This document shows positions 32,032-41,336 of a DNA stretch of 64,000 nt, piece after piece. The stretch is from CAHJXG01 sp965277495 (lineage in GTDB: Bacteria; Pseudomonadota; Alphaproteobacteria; Acetobacterales; Acetobacteraceae). Position 1 is the first letter of the stretch; every line of letters begins with the position of its first letter. Location: NCBI GenBank assembly GCA_965277495.1, contig OZ255824.1:3596001-3660000 (forward strand), written 5' to 3'. The notes under the pieces were generated by a model. The model was not told the DNA's origin. It saw nothing but the letters and a program-made list of their open reading frames with translations, and did no database searches. A program made the translations under genes and the position numbers.

Positions 32032-33516
32032 ATGATCGAAATCGCCTTCATTCCCGCAGCGCTGCCCACCTCCGGCGCGCTGGCCCTGCTGGTGCCCGAA
32101 GGTGAAAGCCCTGGTTTGGGGGAGGGCATGCTGGCGCAGGCCGACGCCGCGTGCGGCGGCACGCTGACCCGCGCCGCTGCCGCCGCCGGGTTCACCGGCA
32201 AGAAGGCGCAGGCCTGCACCGTGCTGGCGCCCAACGAGGGCCTGTCGCGCGTCGTGCTCATCGGCCTGGGCAAGCCCGCCGACCACACCTTGCGCGGCAT
32301 GGAGGAGGCCGGCGGCGCCGCGGCCGTAGCCCTCGCGCGCGATGCTCAGGCGGCGCTGGCGGTGGACGGCATGCCGGCATCCCACGCGGCGCACGCGGCG
32401 CTCGGTGCGCAGTTGCGGAGCTACCGCTTCGACCGCTACCGCACCAAGGAAAAGGCCGACGATAAGCCGAAGCTCGCCACCCTGCAGATCATCGCCGACG
32501 ACCCCGATGCCGCCGCCGCTGCCTGGCCCGCGCTCGCCGCCGTCGCCAACGGCGTGGCGCTGTCCCGCGACCTGGCCAGCGAACCGCCCAACGTGCTGCA
32601 CCCAACCGAACTTGCCGAGCGCTGCAGTCCGCTCCGCGGCCTCGGCGTCGAGGTCGAGGTCCTCGGACCCGAGGAGATGCGGGCCGTCGGCATGAACGCC
32701 CTGCTCGCCGTGGCGATGGGCAGCGCGCAGGAGCCGCGGGTCGTCGTCATGCGCTGGAACGGCGGCGAGCCCGGCGCGGCCCCCGCGTGCTTCGTCGGCA
32801 AGGGCGTGACGTTCGACACCGGCGGCATCAGCATCAAGCCGGCGCCGGGCATGGAGGACATGAAGTGGGATATGGCGGGCGCCGCCGCCGTGATCGGGTT
32901 GATGTCGGCGCTCGCCGGGCGCCGTGCCCGCGCCAACGTGGTGGGCGTCGTCGGCCTCACGGAAAACATGCCGAGCGGCACGGCGCAGCGCCCCGGCGAC
33001 GTCGTGCGGTCGTTGTCCGGCCAGACGATCGAGGTGCAGAACACCGACGCCGAGGGCCGCCTCGTGCTGGCCGACGTGATCTGGTATGCGGAAGGTCGGT
33101 TCAGCCCGGCTTTCACCGTCGACCTCGCGACCCTTACCGGCGCCATCATCGTCAGCCTCGGCCACGAATATGCCGGGATGTTCAGCAACGACGACGCGCT
33201 GGCGGCGCGGCTGCACGCGGCCGGGCAGGCGACCGGAGAGGCGGTCTGGCGCATGCCGATGGGCGAGGCCTACGACAAGCTGATCCGCTCCGACATCGCC
33301 GACATGAAGAACATTGGCGGACGGCCCGGCGGCGCGATTATCGGCGCGCAGTTCATCCAGCGTTTCGTGCGCGGCCCCTGGGCCCATCTCGACATCGCCG
33401 GCACCGCCTGGAGCAGCAAGGACAGCGCGATTGTGCCGAAGGGCGCCACCGCCTATGGCCTGCGCCTGCTCGACCGCCTGGTTGCGGACCACCTGGAGGC
33501 ATCGCCGCCGCAGTGA
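32032..33516 (+). CDS. pepA: Leucyl aminopeptidase (M17), copy 1
   Basis: This 494-residue cytosolic, normally hexameric Zn/Mn aminopeptidase is in peptide turnover; some homologues also bind DNA. The N-terminal domain covers about 1-160. The catalytic domain has FVGKGVTFDTGGISIKPAPG with metal ligands Lys257 and Asp262, KWDMAGAAAV with the next Asp, and NTDAEGRLVLAD (337-348) with Asp339, Glu341 and Arg343. Its 3' end overlaps a second M17 gene. GGAG lies upstream of ATG 32032. Confidence 0.95.
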   Translation: MIEIAFIPAALPTSGALALLVPEGESPGLGEGMLAQADAACGGTLTRAAAAAGFTGKKAQACTVLAPNEGLSRVVLIGLGKPADHTLRGMEEAGGAAAVALARDAQAALAVDGMPASHAAHAALGAQLRSYRFDRYRTKEKADDKPKLATLQIIADDPDAAAAAWPALAAVANGVALSRDLASEPPNVLHPTELAERCSPLRGLGVEVEVLGPEEMRAVGMNALLAVAMGSAQEPRVVVMRWNGGEPGAAPACFVGKGVTFDTGGISIKPAPGMEDMKWDMAGAAAVIGLMSALAGRRARANVVGVVGLTENMPSGTAQRPGDVVRSLSGQTIEVQNTDAEGRLVLADVIWYAEGRFSPAFTVDLATLTGAIIVSLGHEYAGMFSNDDALAARLHAAGQATGEAVWRMPMGEAYDKLIRSDIADMKNIGGRPGGAIIGAQFIQRFVRGPWAHLDIAGTAWSSKDSAIVPKGATAYGLRLLDRLVADHLEASPPQ

Positions 33517-34940
33517 AGGCCTGTTTCGTCCGGCGGAGCACGGCGCCGGCGCGCGCCGTCCCGCTGGGCAGCGCGACAGTGCCGCCTAAACTGCATCTGG
33601 CCGCCGCTGCTGGCTTCACCGGCCGCCTGGGCCAAGTGTCCGAGGTTGTAACCCGGAAACGCCGAATGCTGCTGCTCGGCATGGGCGACGGCCAGGATTG
33701 GGAGGCGGCCGGGGCCCTCGCCGCCGCCCGCTTGGCCACGCTCGAACATATTGCGGTCGATGCCCGCGGGCTGCCGATGGACGCCGTCACTGCGCTTGCC
33801 GCCGGAGCGTGCCTGCGCGGCTGGCGTTTCGACCGGCTGCGCACCCGGGTTGATCGTGACGCCCGCCCAGATCGCCCCCGGCTGGTCCGCATCGATATAT
33901 TGACCGACGACCCGGCCATGGCTGAGGCCGCCTGGGCGCCCGTCCACGCCGCCGTGCAGGGCGCAACGTTCGCCCGCGGCCTCGTCGCCGAACCCGGCAA
34001 CATCATCACCCCGCAAGGTTTCGCCGCCCGCCTCGCAAGGCTGGAAGCCGCCGGCGTGACGGTCGAGGTCCTGGACGCCGCGCAATTGCAGCACGAGGGC
34101 CTGCGCGCCCTGCTGGCAGTGGGCGGCGGATCGGCGAACCCGCCCTGCCTCGCGGTGCTGCGCTGGCGCGGCGTCATCGATGCGCCACCCGTCGCCTTCG
34201 TCGGCAAGGGCGTGACGTTCGACACCGGCGGCGTGTCGGTCAAGCCCGCGGCCGGCCTGTGGGAGATGCGCGGCGATATGGCGGGCGCCGCCGCCTGCGC
34301 CGGCGCGATGCTGGCGCTGGCGTTGCGCCGATCCCCCGCGCCGGCGGTGGCGGTGCTTCCGCTGGCCGAGAACATGCTCGGCGCCCGCAGCTACCGGCCC
34401 GGCGATGTGCTGCGCACCTATGAAGGAACCACGGTCGAAATCGTCGACACCGACGCCGAGGGCCGGCTGATCCTCGCCGATGCGCTGGCCTGGACGGTCG
34501 AGAATCTGCGGCCCCAGGCGGTGGTGGACCTCGCCACCCTGACCGGCAGCGTCATCATCGCATTGGGCCACGCAATGGCCGGGCTGTTCGCGCCCGACAC
34601 CATGCCGTGCGGCTTGCTAGCGGCGCATGTGGCGGCGGCCGGGGCGGCGGTGGGCGAGCGGGCCTGGCGCCTGCCGATCGGCGACCCGGCCCCGGAAGCG
34701 CTGTTGTCCGACATTGCCGACGTGCGGCAATGCAGCCTCGCCCCGCACATGCCGGACGCAATGCACGCGGCGGCGTTCCTGCGGCGGTTCGTGGGCGGCA
34801 CGCCCTGGGTGCACCTCGATATAGCGGGCATGGAGACCCGTGACGCCGCCTGCGACCGTTATGCTTTGGGGGCAACCGGGTTCGGGGTGCGGCTGCTGGA
34901 CCGGCTGGTGGCACAGCGGTTCGAGGACCCGCACCGGTGA
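33513..34940 (+). CDS. Leucyl aminopeptidase (M17), tandem copy 2
   Basis: This is a 475-residue M17 paralogue of copy 1. Catalytic and metal residues are intact: FVGKGVTFDTGGVSVKPAAG (Lys232, Asp237), MRGDMAGAAA, and DTDAEGRLILAD (312-323, Asp314, Glu316, Arg318), where the usual first Asn is Asp. The N-terminal domain is shorter and very different, so oligomer surface or regulation probably differs. Start GTG within GTGA overlaps copy 1. Upstream of holC. Confidence 0.88.
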   Translation: MKACFVRRSTAPARAVPLGSATVPPKLHLAAAAGFTGRLGQVSEVVTRKRRMLLLGMGDGQDWEAAGALAAARLATLEHIAVDARGLPMDAVTALAAGACLRGWRFDRLRTRVDRDARPDRPRLVRIDILTDDPAMAEAAWAPVHAAVQGATFARGLVAEPGNIITPQGFAARLARLEAAGVTVEVLDAAQLQHEGLRALLAVGGGSANPPCLAVLRWRGVIDAPPVAFVGKGVTFDTGGVSVKPAAGLWEMRGDMAGAAACAGAMLALALRRSPAPAVAVLPLAENMLGARSYRPGDVLRTYEGTTVEIVDTDAEGRLILADALAWTVENLRPQAVVDLATLTGSVIIALGHAMAGLFAPDTMPCGLLAAHVAAAGAAVGERAWRLPIGDPAPEALLSDIADVRQCSLAPHMPDAMHAAAFLRRFVGGTPWVHLDIAGMETRDAACDRYALGATGFGVRLLDRLVAQRFEDPHR

Positions 34941-34950
34941 CGCCCGTCCG

Positions 34951-35397
34951 ATGACCGAAGTAGGCTTTTACCATTTGACCCGCACCGGCCCCGACCAGGC
35001 GCTGCCGCCGTTGCTGGGCCGCACGCTGATGGCAGGCGAACGCGCGGTGGTGCGGGCCGCCAGCGAGGCCCGGGTCGCGGCGCTGGACGCAGCGTTATGG
35101 GCGAGCCAGGACCCGGACTGGCTGCCGCACGGCACGGCGCGGACGGGGCACGCCGAGTTGCAGCCGATCTGGCTGACGGCATCGGATGAAAACCCAAACG
35201 GCGCACGGTTCCTCTTCTTGCTGGACGGCGCTGGCTGCACGGACTTGCTGGCCTGGACGCGGGTGTTCGACCTGTTTGACGGCCAGGACCCGGCGGCCGT
35301 CGCGGCGGCGCGCACGCGATGGACGGCGGCGAAGGAAGCGGGCGCTGGCCTGACGTATTGGCAGCAAACGGATAAGGGGTGGGCGAAGCGGGGGTGA
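34951..35397 (+). CDS. holC: DNA polymerase III chi subunit
   Basis: This 148-residue HolC protein of the clamp-loader complex contacts SSB. It begins TEVGFYHLTRTGPDQALPPL and has ERAVVRAASEARVAALDAAL, then PDWLPHGTARTGHAELQPIW and FDGQDPAAVAAARTRW, all typical. It follows the PepA genes by ten bases, the usual alphaproteobacterial neighbour. Confidence 0.92.
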   Translation: MTEVGFYHLTRTGPDQALPPLLGRTLMAGERAVVRAASEARVAALDAALWASQDPDWLPHGTARTGHAELQPIWLTASDENPNGARFLFLLDGAGCTDLLAWTRVFDLFDGQDPAAVAAARTRWTAAKEAGAGLTYWQQTDKGWAKRG

Positions 35398-35622
35398 GTA
35401 TCAGGTTTTTCGAACGCCGCACCTTGGTTCAGCATCCAAAAGCGTTTCCAGCAACGATCCTTAGTCCCCAAAAACGGCATACCAGGACGTGCTCATTCCG
35501 AGCCGCAGGCCCCGACGCCTCAGCGTCCTTTACGTGCGTTGGGTCAACATGGCGCATCGGGGTATGGTCCTGCCGAGATCTGAACCGCGGCAGAAAGATG
35601 CATGTGCATTATAAAGCGGGTA
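35398..35622. other. Convergent intergenic region
   Basis: Here holC (plus) and a glycosyltransferase-like gene (minus) converge over 225 bases. No gene is seen. A weak stem (GACGC-CTCA-GCGTC near 35514) could end transcription. In related genomes ndk often follows holC; it is not here. Confidence 0.35.
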
Positions 35623-37209
35623 TTAGGCCGCTTGTAACAGAATCCTCAACTCCCGCAGCGGCGCTTGCCAGGGCATCGTGAAGTTGGCGCGCCACACCTC
35701 GCCGTGCTGCGCGTCCCCGACATCCTGGACCTCTGAATGGTCCACATAACGCATGGGCACCGGGTCTTCCCGGAACCGGTCATACAAGAAACCTTGGAAA
35801 TTGCCGGGAACCATGAACGACGCATTGGAAAAACCGACGCCCGGCTTGTTTGCGACCCACCGGGTTTTAGCCAGGCCCGCACCGACCGGCGCAAGGAAGG
35901 CGTCAATTGCCGTGGCGAGGACAACGCTCTCGTGCGGCAGGCATCCGAGCGCATTATGGAAGCGGACGTCCGGACAAGCCTCGATGATCGCGGCCGCGAC
36001 CGCTTTCTCATCATCCAGCGACATCCAGCCATGGCTGCCAACCTGGTCCATGCCGGCATTGATCCCGTCGAAGATGATGCCCAGCCTTGGGTGCTCGACG
36101 GCCAGTTCTTGGATGATCCTGGCATAGCCGTCTTGTTGGTCGACCCACGCCCGGTTCTCCGTGCGGATCGTCAGCATGACCAGCGGTGACGCATCCCGCC
36201 GTAAAGCTGCAGCCTCGGCAAGGAATGCCTCGCTGCAGCGTCGCCGGCTCCAATCCACGATGCGCTGGGCTGCCGCGGCGGTTACGTAATCGTCCAGCAG
36301 CACGAGCGACAACGCGTTGCGATCCAGCATGAGACTGTGGAGTGCATCCTGGGAGCTTGGGCGGACCACGCAGCCAGCGCGTGCGGCATCTTCGGGAAAC
36401 AACTCGGACACCCCGCCGAATACCTGCCAAAAGGGATACGACGTCATGATGTCGATCGCGTCGGGCGGCGCAAGCGAGAACAGTCGCGGCCAACCTGAAA
36501 CGACATTCCAGATATAATGCCCGATATGGCCGTTCGTATCCTCGCTCACCATCGACGGCCGTCTCGGGTTGTCCAGATAAGCCAAGACACGTGCTTGGTT
36601 TGCCATGACCCGCACCGCCGTTTGTATAAGCGCAATGCGTCCATCGAGATGGGGGAGCGACAGCAAAAGTAAGTTTCCGCCTGGAAAATACCAGCATCGG
36701 TCCGACGCGCACTGATCGATGCGCCAGTCCGGCAGCATGATGCACGCTTGACGCCCGTGACGATGCAGGAACGTGTGCAGATCAACGCTGTCACGCGCAA
36801 GCGCGTGCGTCCCAGTGAACGGGCACAATACTGGCTTGCCACCCAGCAGCGATGCGGCAGCAACGTCTTTCAAACGCCGGCTCAGCCGGGCATCCCTCAT
36901 GAATTCAACATCTGGCGACAGGGCGGCGCAGCACTCGCTCACGCCATCAAAGGAAGATAGAACGGCGTCGACGAAAACGGGCGACAACTCGAGCCCGGCG
37001 CATGCCTCCCGGATGGCATCGGCGCTGTCGACGCCGGATACCAGCATTCGAACATTGGAATGCGCCCATTCTGTCGCAACCTGGCGCAGGTCCTGCCCAA
37101 AGTCTGCAAAGGCTTCAGTCGTTGCTCCAATGGTAAGCAAGTCCCTGAAGCAGTTTCCAAACAATTCGGCGGGTGACTGGTCGCTCTCTGCTGTCACATA
37201 TCGATCCAT
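35623..37209 (-). CDS. GT61-like putative glycosyltransferase
   Basis: This 528-residue protein is of unclear family. Its C-terminal half shares a chain of motifs with the protein at 47465-49660: GHIGHYIWNVVSGW, VMLTIRTENRAW, IFDGINAG and APVGAGLAKTRWVANKPGV. The GAGLAK element recalls the HGAGL motif of GT61/DUF563 transferases. No signal peptide or membrane helix is seen, so it is probably cytoplasmic and acts on a nucleotide-sugar. It is the last gene on the left of the glycan locus and has no detectable ribosome site beyond GGAT. Confidence 0.5.
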   Translation of the reverse strand: MDRYVTAESDQSPAELFGNCFRDLLTIGATTEAFADFGQDLRQVATEWAHSNVRMLVSGVDSADAIREACAGLELSPVFVDAVLSSFDGVSECCAALSPDVEFMRDARLSRRLKDVAAASLLGGKPVLCPFTGTHALARDSVDLHTFLHRHGRQACIMLPDWRIDQCASDRCWYFPGGNLLLLSLPHLDGRIALIQTAVRVMANQARVLAYLDNPRRPSMVSEDTNGHIGHYIWNVVSGWPRLFSLAPPDAIDIMTSYPFWQVFGGVSELFPEDAARAGCVVRPSSQDALHSLMLDRNALSLVLLDDYVTAAAAQRIVDWSRRRCSEAFLAEAAALRRDASPLVMLTIRTENRAWVDQQDGYARIIQELAVEHPRLGIIFDGINAGMDQVGSHGWMSLDDEKAVAAAIIEACPDVRFHNALGCLPHESVVLATAIDAFLAPVGAGLAKTRWVANKPGVGFSNASFMVPGNFQGFLYDRFREDPVPMRYVDHSEVQDVGDAQHGEVWRANFTMPWQAPLRELRILLQAA

Positions 37210-37418
37210 GGCGTATCCAAAGGGTCTATGTTGCCGCCGGCATCCGGCCTGACTTGAACGCGCTCAGCTCCAGCGACCGAAAACCAAACAGCCGAGGCAC
37301 GGGCCGATCGGCCCTAGTGGTCTGATGCCAACGCCTACTTCAGGGCGATGGCTGAATCAGTCCACCAGATAAAGCTAGTGCTCTGACGTAGACTGCTCCC
37401 TTTGTCTGCGTCAGAGCA
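37210..37418 (-). other. Intergenic region with imperfect inverted repeats
   Basis: No gene in this 209-base gap between two minus-strand genes. It contains the major palindrome described separately and an imperfect echo of it (TAGTGGTCTGA around 37316). Confidence 0.35.
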
Positions 37419-37422
37419 CTAG
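37375..37422. terminator. Long palindrome overlapping the GSCFA stop codon
   Basis: The arms CTAGTGCTCTGACG (37375-37388) and CGTCAGAGCACTAG (37409-37422) are perfect 14-base complements around a 20-base centre that adds GTAGAC/GTCTGC pairing. The right arm includes the stop codon of the minus-strand GSCFA gene, so it likely ends that transcript, although no T-run follows. Confidence 0.6.
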
Positions 37423-38498
37423 GCGCTGTCGAGTAGCTCCTCATCGCATAAAACCCGAACCGCACGCCGCATCGCCTCAACCGGCTGATCGGCGGCATCC
37501 GCACTCGCCAGTCCAGGCAGGATGGCAATCTGCGCCAGATTGTCGGGCGCCGCTGCATAGTGGTGCAAAAACAGCCGCATGACATGCGCGACTCCTTCCT
37601 CGGTCACGGACCTAAGGTCATCAGCAAAATAGGAGCCGCGGGCATGCGGGCCGGCAATGACCTCATAGGACGGAAAATACGCGATATAATCATGCCGGCC
37701 AGCAACGTCTTCGGCTGCAACGCGAAGCACGGATTTGGAATAGGTCGTCGACGCGAGAACGCTGCGCGGCTCCATGGTCGCGATCAACGGCACTGGAGAG
37801 ACCGTGATGATAAACTGCGCCTTGGGATTGCGCGCCCGAATGAATGCGATGGACGCCGTGAGGTCCGCCGTCACCTCCGCCACGCCGAAGTTAACGAACG
37901 CATGGTCGGCCGGGTCAAACTCACCCCCTGCGACACCAGGGCAGATCGGGTAAACGGCGCCGTCGCTCCGCGCCATCCATGCTTCGGTAAGGCCGAGGGT
38001 GAATACCAGCACGTCGAGGGTCTCGACCGCCTCCCGCACGGCGGCGAAGTGCTGGTGGCGGTCGGCCCAGTATTCGGGCTGCGACGCGAAGCCGCCCGGC
38101 TGGATTTGCGGACGGAACGGATCGATGAAGCGGTCGCCCGTGCCATGCCAGATGTCGTCGCGCGGACTGAAACAGCCAAACGCACGCTCCAGCAACTGCA
38201 GCAACTGGCGGGCCGTATAAAGGTTGCCATAACGCGCGGTGAACAGCCCGTAGCCGAAATCGGCCGCATGAAGGGCGGTGATCGGATGCGCCGTCTCCGT
38301 CACGAACTGCTTGAAACCGGCATTGCCCAGGTAGCGCGAGATATGCTGCGCGAAGCAACTGCCCGCGGTCGCAACGCGGTCGCCGGCGGCAATGCGGAAT
38401 TTCGCCGCGACCACGGGATCGACCGCGCCAGCCGGCACGCCAGCCACGGCCCGGCGCCAAAAGCTCGCTGCCGGCAAGCCTTCATACGGATGGGTCAT
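37419..38498 (-). CDS. GSCFA domain protein
   Basis: This 359-residue protein is named for the exact GSCFA motif at residues 46-50 (RVATAGSCFAQHISRYLG). The GSCFA family is predicted to have an SGNH-hydrolase-like fold acting on glycans. Also seen are FTLGLTEAWMARSDGAVYPI, FIITVSPVPLIATM (catalytic-loop position) and SKSVLRVAAEDV with YFPSYEVI. No signal peptide. Its start overlaps the stop of the SGNH-like gene upstream, so the two proteins probably work together, for example in acyl transfer to or from a surface glycan. Confidence 0.75.
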   Translation of the reverse strand: MTHPYEGLPAASFWRRAVAGVPAGAVDPVVAAKFRIAAGDRVATAGSCFAQHISRYLGNAGFKQFVTETAHPITALHAADFGYGLFTARYGNLYTARQLLQLLERAFGCFSPRDDIWHGTGDRFIDPFRPQIQPGGFASQPEYWADRHQHFAAVREAVETLDVLVFTLGLTEAWMARSDGAVYPICPGVAGGEFDPADHAFVNFGVAEVTADLTASIAFIRARNPKAQFIITVSPVPLIATMEPRSVLASTTYSKSVLRVAAEDVAGRHDYIAYFPSYEVIAGPHARGSYFADDLRSVTEEGVAHVMRLFLHHYAAAPDNLAQIAILPGLASADAADQPVEAMRRAVRVLCDEELLDSA

Positions 38499-39280
38499 GC
38501 CGTGTCCGCCCGCATCGCATCGGCAATTTGCAGCAGCACGGCCCGGCCATACTCCACATTGCCGTGCAGCCCGTCATGGTCGAACCGCTCCAACAAAAAC
38601 CCGTCGGCATCGAACGTCCCGGCGGGGGGCGGCAGGAACGTGACCTGCATCTCGGTGCACAGCTCACGCACGGCATCCATGTAAAGCGCCCAAAGCTTGA
38701 ACCGCATGGCCGCGTCCGAGGCTCCGAATTTCTGCATGGTCTCCCAAGTATCAGGCATGTGCGCCTCCACGAACGCGGTGATGACCGGGGGCACGGAAAG
38801 GTAGTAGACCGGCATGCATGCCGCCGCCCGCACCGCGGCCAGAAGCTGCAGCACGTTGCGCTGTTCGTGCATGAAAACCTGGCGCATGAGGCCGTATGGA
38901 ATGACCTCCGCCCCATCCTGCAACGGCAGGTCCTCTCGGCCTGGCAGCACGAAGTCGAACTTTCGCGGGTTGCTGACGGCGCCGAGGACGAAGTGCTGGG
39001 ACCCGTCTATGGTCACGGCGACGGCGTCGGGGCGGCTGCGCGCGATTGTTGCCGTCACGCTGGCGAGCAGCGCCGGGTTGATGACGAGGGTTCCCGCCTC
39101 CCAATTTGCCCATGGCGCGAATTGCGGGTCGCGAGCCTGGAGCACCTGCAGGTCCAGTTCGGGCGCCATGCCGTTGGCGCCGGCGGTGACAAGGGCTTGG
39201 AGATGGCTATGCCCAAACAGCAGCAGCGACTTGACCGGCGCCGGCGAATGCATGGGAGTTGTTGGCAACGCCTGGTCCAT
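38495..39280 (-). CDS. SGNH-hydrolase-like protein
   Basis: This 261-residue protein starts with SLLLFGHSHLQALVTAG (about 18-34), where the GHSH block occupies the SGNH block-I position. It closes with ERFDHDGLHGNVEYGRAVL, a plausible D-x-x-H block V. A middle VAVTIDGSQHFVLGA could be block III. An enzymatic role on glycans (esterase or O-acyltransferase) is inference. AAGGA precedes ATG 39280, and the gene overlaps the GSCFA gene by four bases. Confidence 0.55.
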   Translation of the reverse strand: MDQALPTTPMHSPAPVKSLLLFGHSHLQALVTAGANGMAPELDLQVLQARDPQFAPWANWEAGTLVINPALLASVTATIARSRPDAVAVTIDGSQHFVLGAVSNPRKFDFVLPGREDLPLQDGAEVIPYGLMRQVFMHEQRNVLQLLAAVRAAACMPVYYLSVPPVITAFVEAHMPDTWETMQKFGASDAAMRFKLWALYMDAVRELCTEMQVTFLPPPAGTFDADGFLLERFDHDGLHGNVEYGRAVLLQIADAMRADTA

Positions 39281-39435
39281 GCCAATTCCTTCTGCGGCTT
39301 GGTTTCCTAGCTCCGGATGCGGCCTGCACCTTCTCGGAGCAGCGCTGGAATTTTGTCAGCGATCTCCGGCGTCCTTGGTCGAAACTCACGCAACGAGGTT
39401 TTCCGCATTGAGATTGACGACGGGACAGGCAGGTT

Positions 39436-40254
39436 TCAAATCCACCGCTGCCCGGCAGCATCGAAATACATGACGTATTGACGCCGGAACTCGTCATAGT
39501 TCTCGAAATCAAGGAGGTGCGCATTGATGAGCGGGATTTGGTCCGTGCCGTTGATCAACATCCCCTTATATTTATAATCGAAGAAATGCAGAAGCAACGC
39601 CCGGTAATCCATCTCATCGGACACAAGCCTGCGCCAGTGCAGATGATTTCGCCCACGAAAAACAGCGATATCCCCCGCGCGCAGGTTCATCTCAGCCACA
39701 TTCTCGACCGGTATCCCGTCCCGGTCCTTGACCGTGACCCGATGTGTATACGGATTGTCGAACCGGGCGCGATCAACGTAGATGGGATTGCTCAGATGTT
39801 CAGGAGAGAAGTGATAGCACACGGTCGATGAAATCGGGTTGTTGAAGTTATCGTAGTGCGGGTCCATGTCGGAGTTCTTGATATACCTCATCGAGAAAGC
39901 ATAGGCCGGCGACAACTCAGCCGAAAGTATTGCTGAATAGTAGCTGCGCGACGCCGCAAGGAACCTATGGATGAAGCCGCTGCAATTCTCGTCGTTGTGA
40001 ACGCGATGAAATTGCCGGGGATCATCCACGCACGTCATCTCCTCATACGTGATACGCTCCATAAGCAATGAAATGGCGTCGTTCGTCAGGGCGCTCCGCA
40101 GGAACAAATACTCATTCTCCTTCCAGAAAGTAACCGAAGACGCAAGGCTCTCCCGGGAAAGATCGTTGAATAGACGCACGCCCTCCAAGGTGACCGAGGC
40201 AATCTTGGCCGAAGCCACTGCGAAATCCGTATCGGTGATCAGAAGGCCATCCAC
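39436..40254 (-). CDS. 2OG-Fe(II) oxygenase-like protein
   Basis: This 272-residue protein has a recognisable facial triad. SDMDPHYDNFNNPISS holds the H-x-D pair (His133, Asp135), followed by TVCYHFSPEHLSNPIYVDRA. Then LRAGDIAVFRGRNHLHWRRL holds the distal His (204 or 206) and a 2-oxoglutarate-binding Arg. This is the jelly-roll layout of hydroxylases. In this locus it may hydroxylate a sugar, lipid or protein linked to glycan assembly; the substrate is not evident. GTG start with GGAG nine bases upstream. Confidence 0.65.
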   Translation of the reverse strand: MDGLLITDTDFAVASAKIASVTLEGVRLFNDLSRESLASSVTFWKENEYLFLRSALTNDAISLLMERITYEEMTCVDDPRQFHRVHNDENCSGFIHRFLAASRSYYSAILSAELSPAYAFSMRYIKNSDMDPHYDNFNNPISSTVCYHFSPEHLSNPIYVDRARFDNPYTHRVTVKDRDGIPVENVAEMNLRAGDIAVFRGRNHLHWRRLVSDEMDYRALLLHFFDYKYKGMLINGTDQIPLINAHLLDFENYDEFRRQYVMYFDAAGQRWI

Positions 40255-40334
40255 AGCTCATTCTCCTCGTCTCAAAACAATCACCCACGCACCGGCTGCC
40301 GCCCGCGAAGCCGCCTCCGACAAATCCGCCGCCG

Positions 40335-41336
40335 CTAAAGCCCGTAAGCTGCCCGCATCCACCCTACCGTGGCCGCCAACCCATCCATCCAATCCACCCC
40401 CGGACGCCAATCGGTCGCCCGATGGATCAACGCCGTGTCCAGCACGCTCACCGGCACATCCGCCGCCCGCGCGCTCTTGCGCACCACCTCCAGCGCCGGC
40501 TGCCGCAGCACGTCGCGCACGTCGGCCACAAGCTGGTTCAGGCTGCGGCCCTGCCCGCTGCCCACGTTCATGGTCCGATGCGGCCCGTCATACCGCGCCG
40601 CCGCCACGAACGCGCTCGACACGTCATCCACATGGATGAAATCCCGCGTCACCTCGCCGGTGCCCCATACTTCGATCGCAAACCCCGACAGCGCCCGGTG
40701 CAGCATCGCCGCCACCACGCCCTGCTTCTTGAACGGCGACTGCCCGGGGCCATACGGGTTGGCAATCCGCAGCACATGGTATTCCAGCCCATGCAAATGC
40801 CGGAACAACTCCAAGTAACGTTCGATCATCAGCTTGTTGATGCCATAGGCCGAGATCGGCATCGTGCCCGCGCTCTCGGGCGTCGGCACCACGGCGGGGA
40901 TGCCATAGACCGTTCCGCCCGACGAGGCGAACACCACCTTCCGCACCCGCGCGGCGCGGCAGAGCTCCAGCAACAGGATCGAGGGAACCACCTGGGCGAC
41001 GACGTCGGCCGCCGGGTCGCGGTTGCTGCTGTCCGGCAACGATGAACTGAGCAAATGGAACACCGTATCCTGGCCGCGCAGGGCCGCCGCGAGAGCCGGC
41101 GCGTCCTCGATTGTTGCCTCAGTCCACAATGCGCCTCCGCCGGGCGGGGCCGCCGAAAGGTTGCGGCCATAGGCATGGACGACGGCGCCCTGGTCCCGCA
41201 GCGCCGCGCACAACGCGCTGCCCAAAAATCCCCCGGCGCCGAGCACCAGGCACCGCACGCCCGCCATCGCGTCGGGCATTATCCCGGACGTCGAACGCGG
41301 GGTCGCAGTAATCGCAACGTCCGGATGGCTCAACAT
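40335..41336 (-). CDS. NAD-dependent sugar epimerase/dehydratase
   Basis: This 333-residue extended SDR has the Rossmann motif VLGAGGFLGSAL (about 29-40), the VFASSGGTVYG segment (about 134), SAYGINKLMIERYLEL (the YxxxK pair) and NPYGPGQSPFKKQGVVA, close to UDP-glucose 4-epimerase-like enzymes. Start is uncertain: ATG 41336 has GGAAC upstream, but ATG 41279 or 41267 would begin nearer the Rossmann strand. An AT-rich stretch with a TATAGT box lies upstream. Confidence 0.88.
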   Translation of the reverse strand: MLSHPDVAITATPRSTSGIMPDAMAGVRCLVLGAGGFLGSALCAALRDQGAVVHAYGRNLSAAPPGGGALWTEATIEDAPALAAALRGQDTVFHLLSSSLPDSSNRDPAADVVAQVVPSILLLELCRAARVRKVVFASSGGTVYGIPAVVPTPESAGTMPISAYGINKLMIERYLELFRHLHGLEYHVLRIANPYGPGQSPFKKQGVVAAMLHRALSGFAIEVWGTGEVTRDFIHVDDVSSAFVAAARYDGPHRTMNVGSGQGRSLNQLVADVRDVLRQPALEVVRKSARAADVPVSVLDTALIHRATDWRPGVDWMDGLAATVGWMRAAYGL

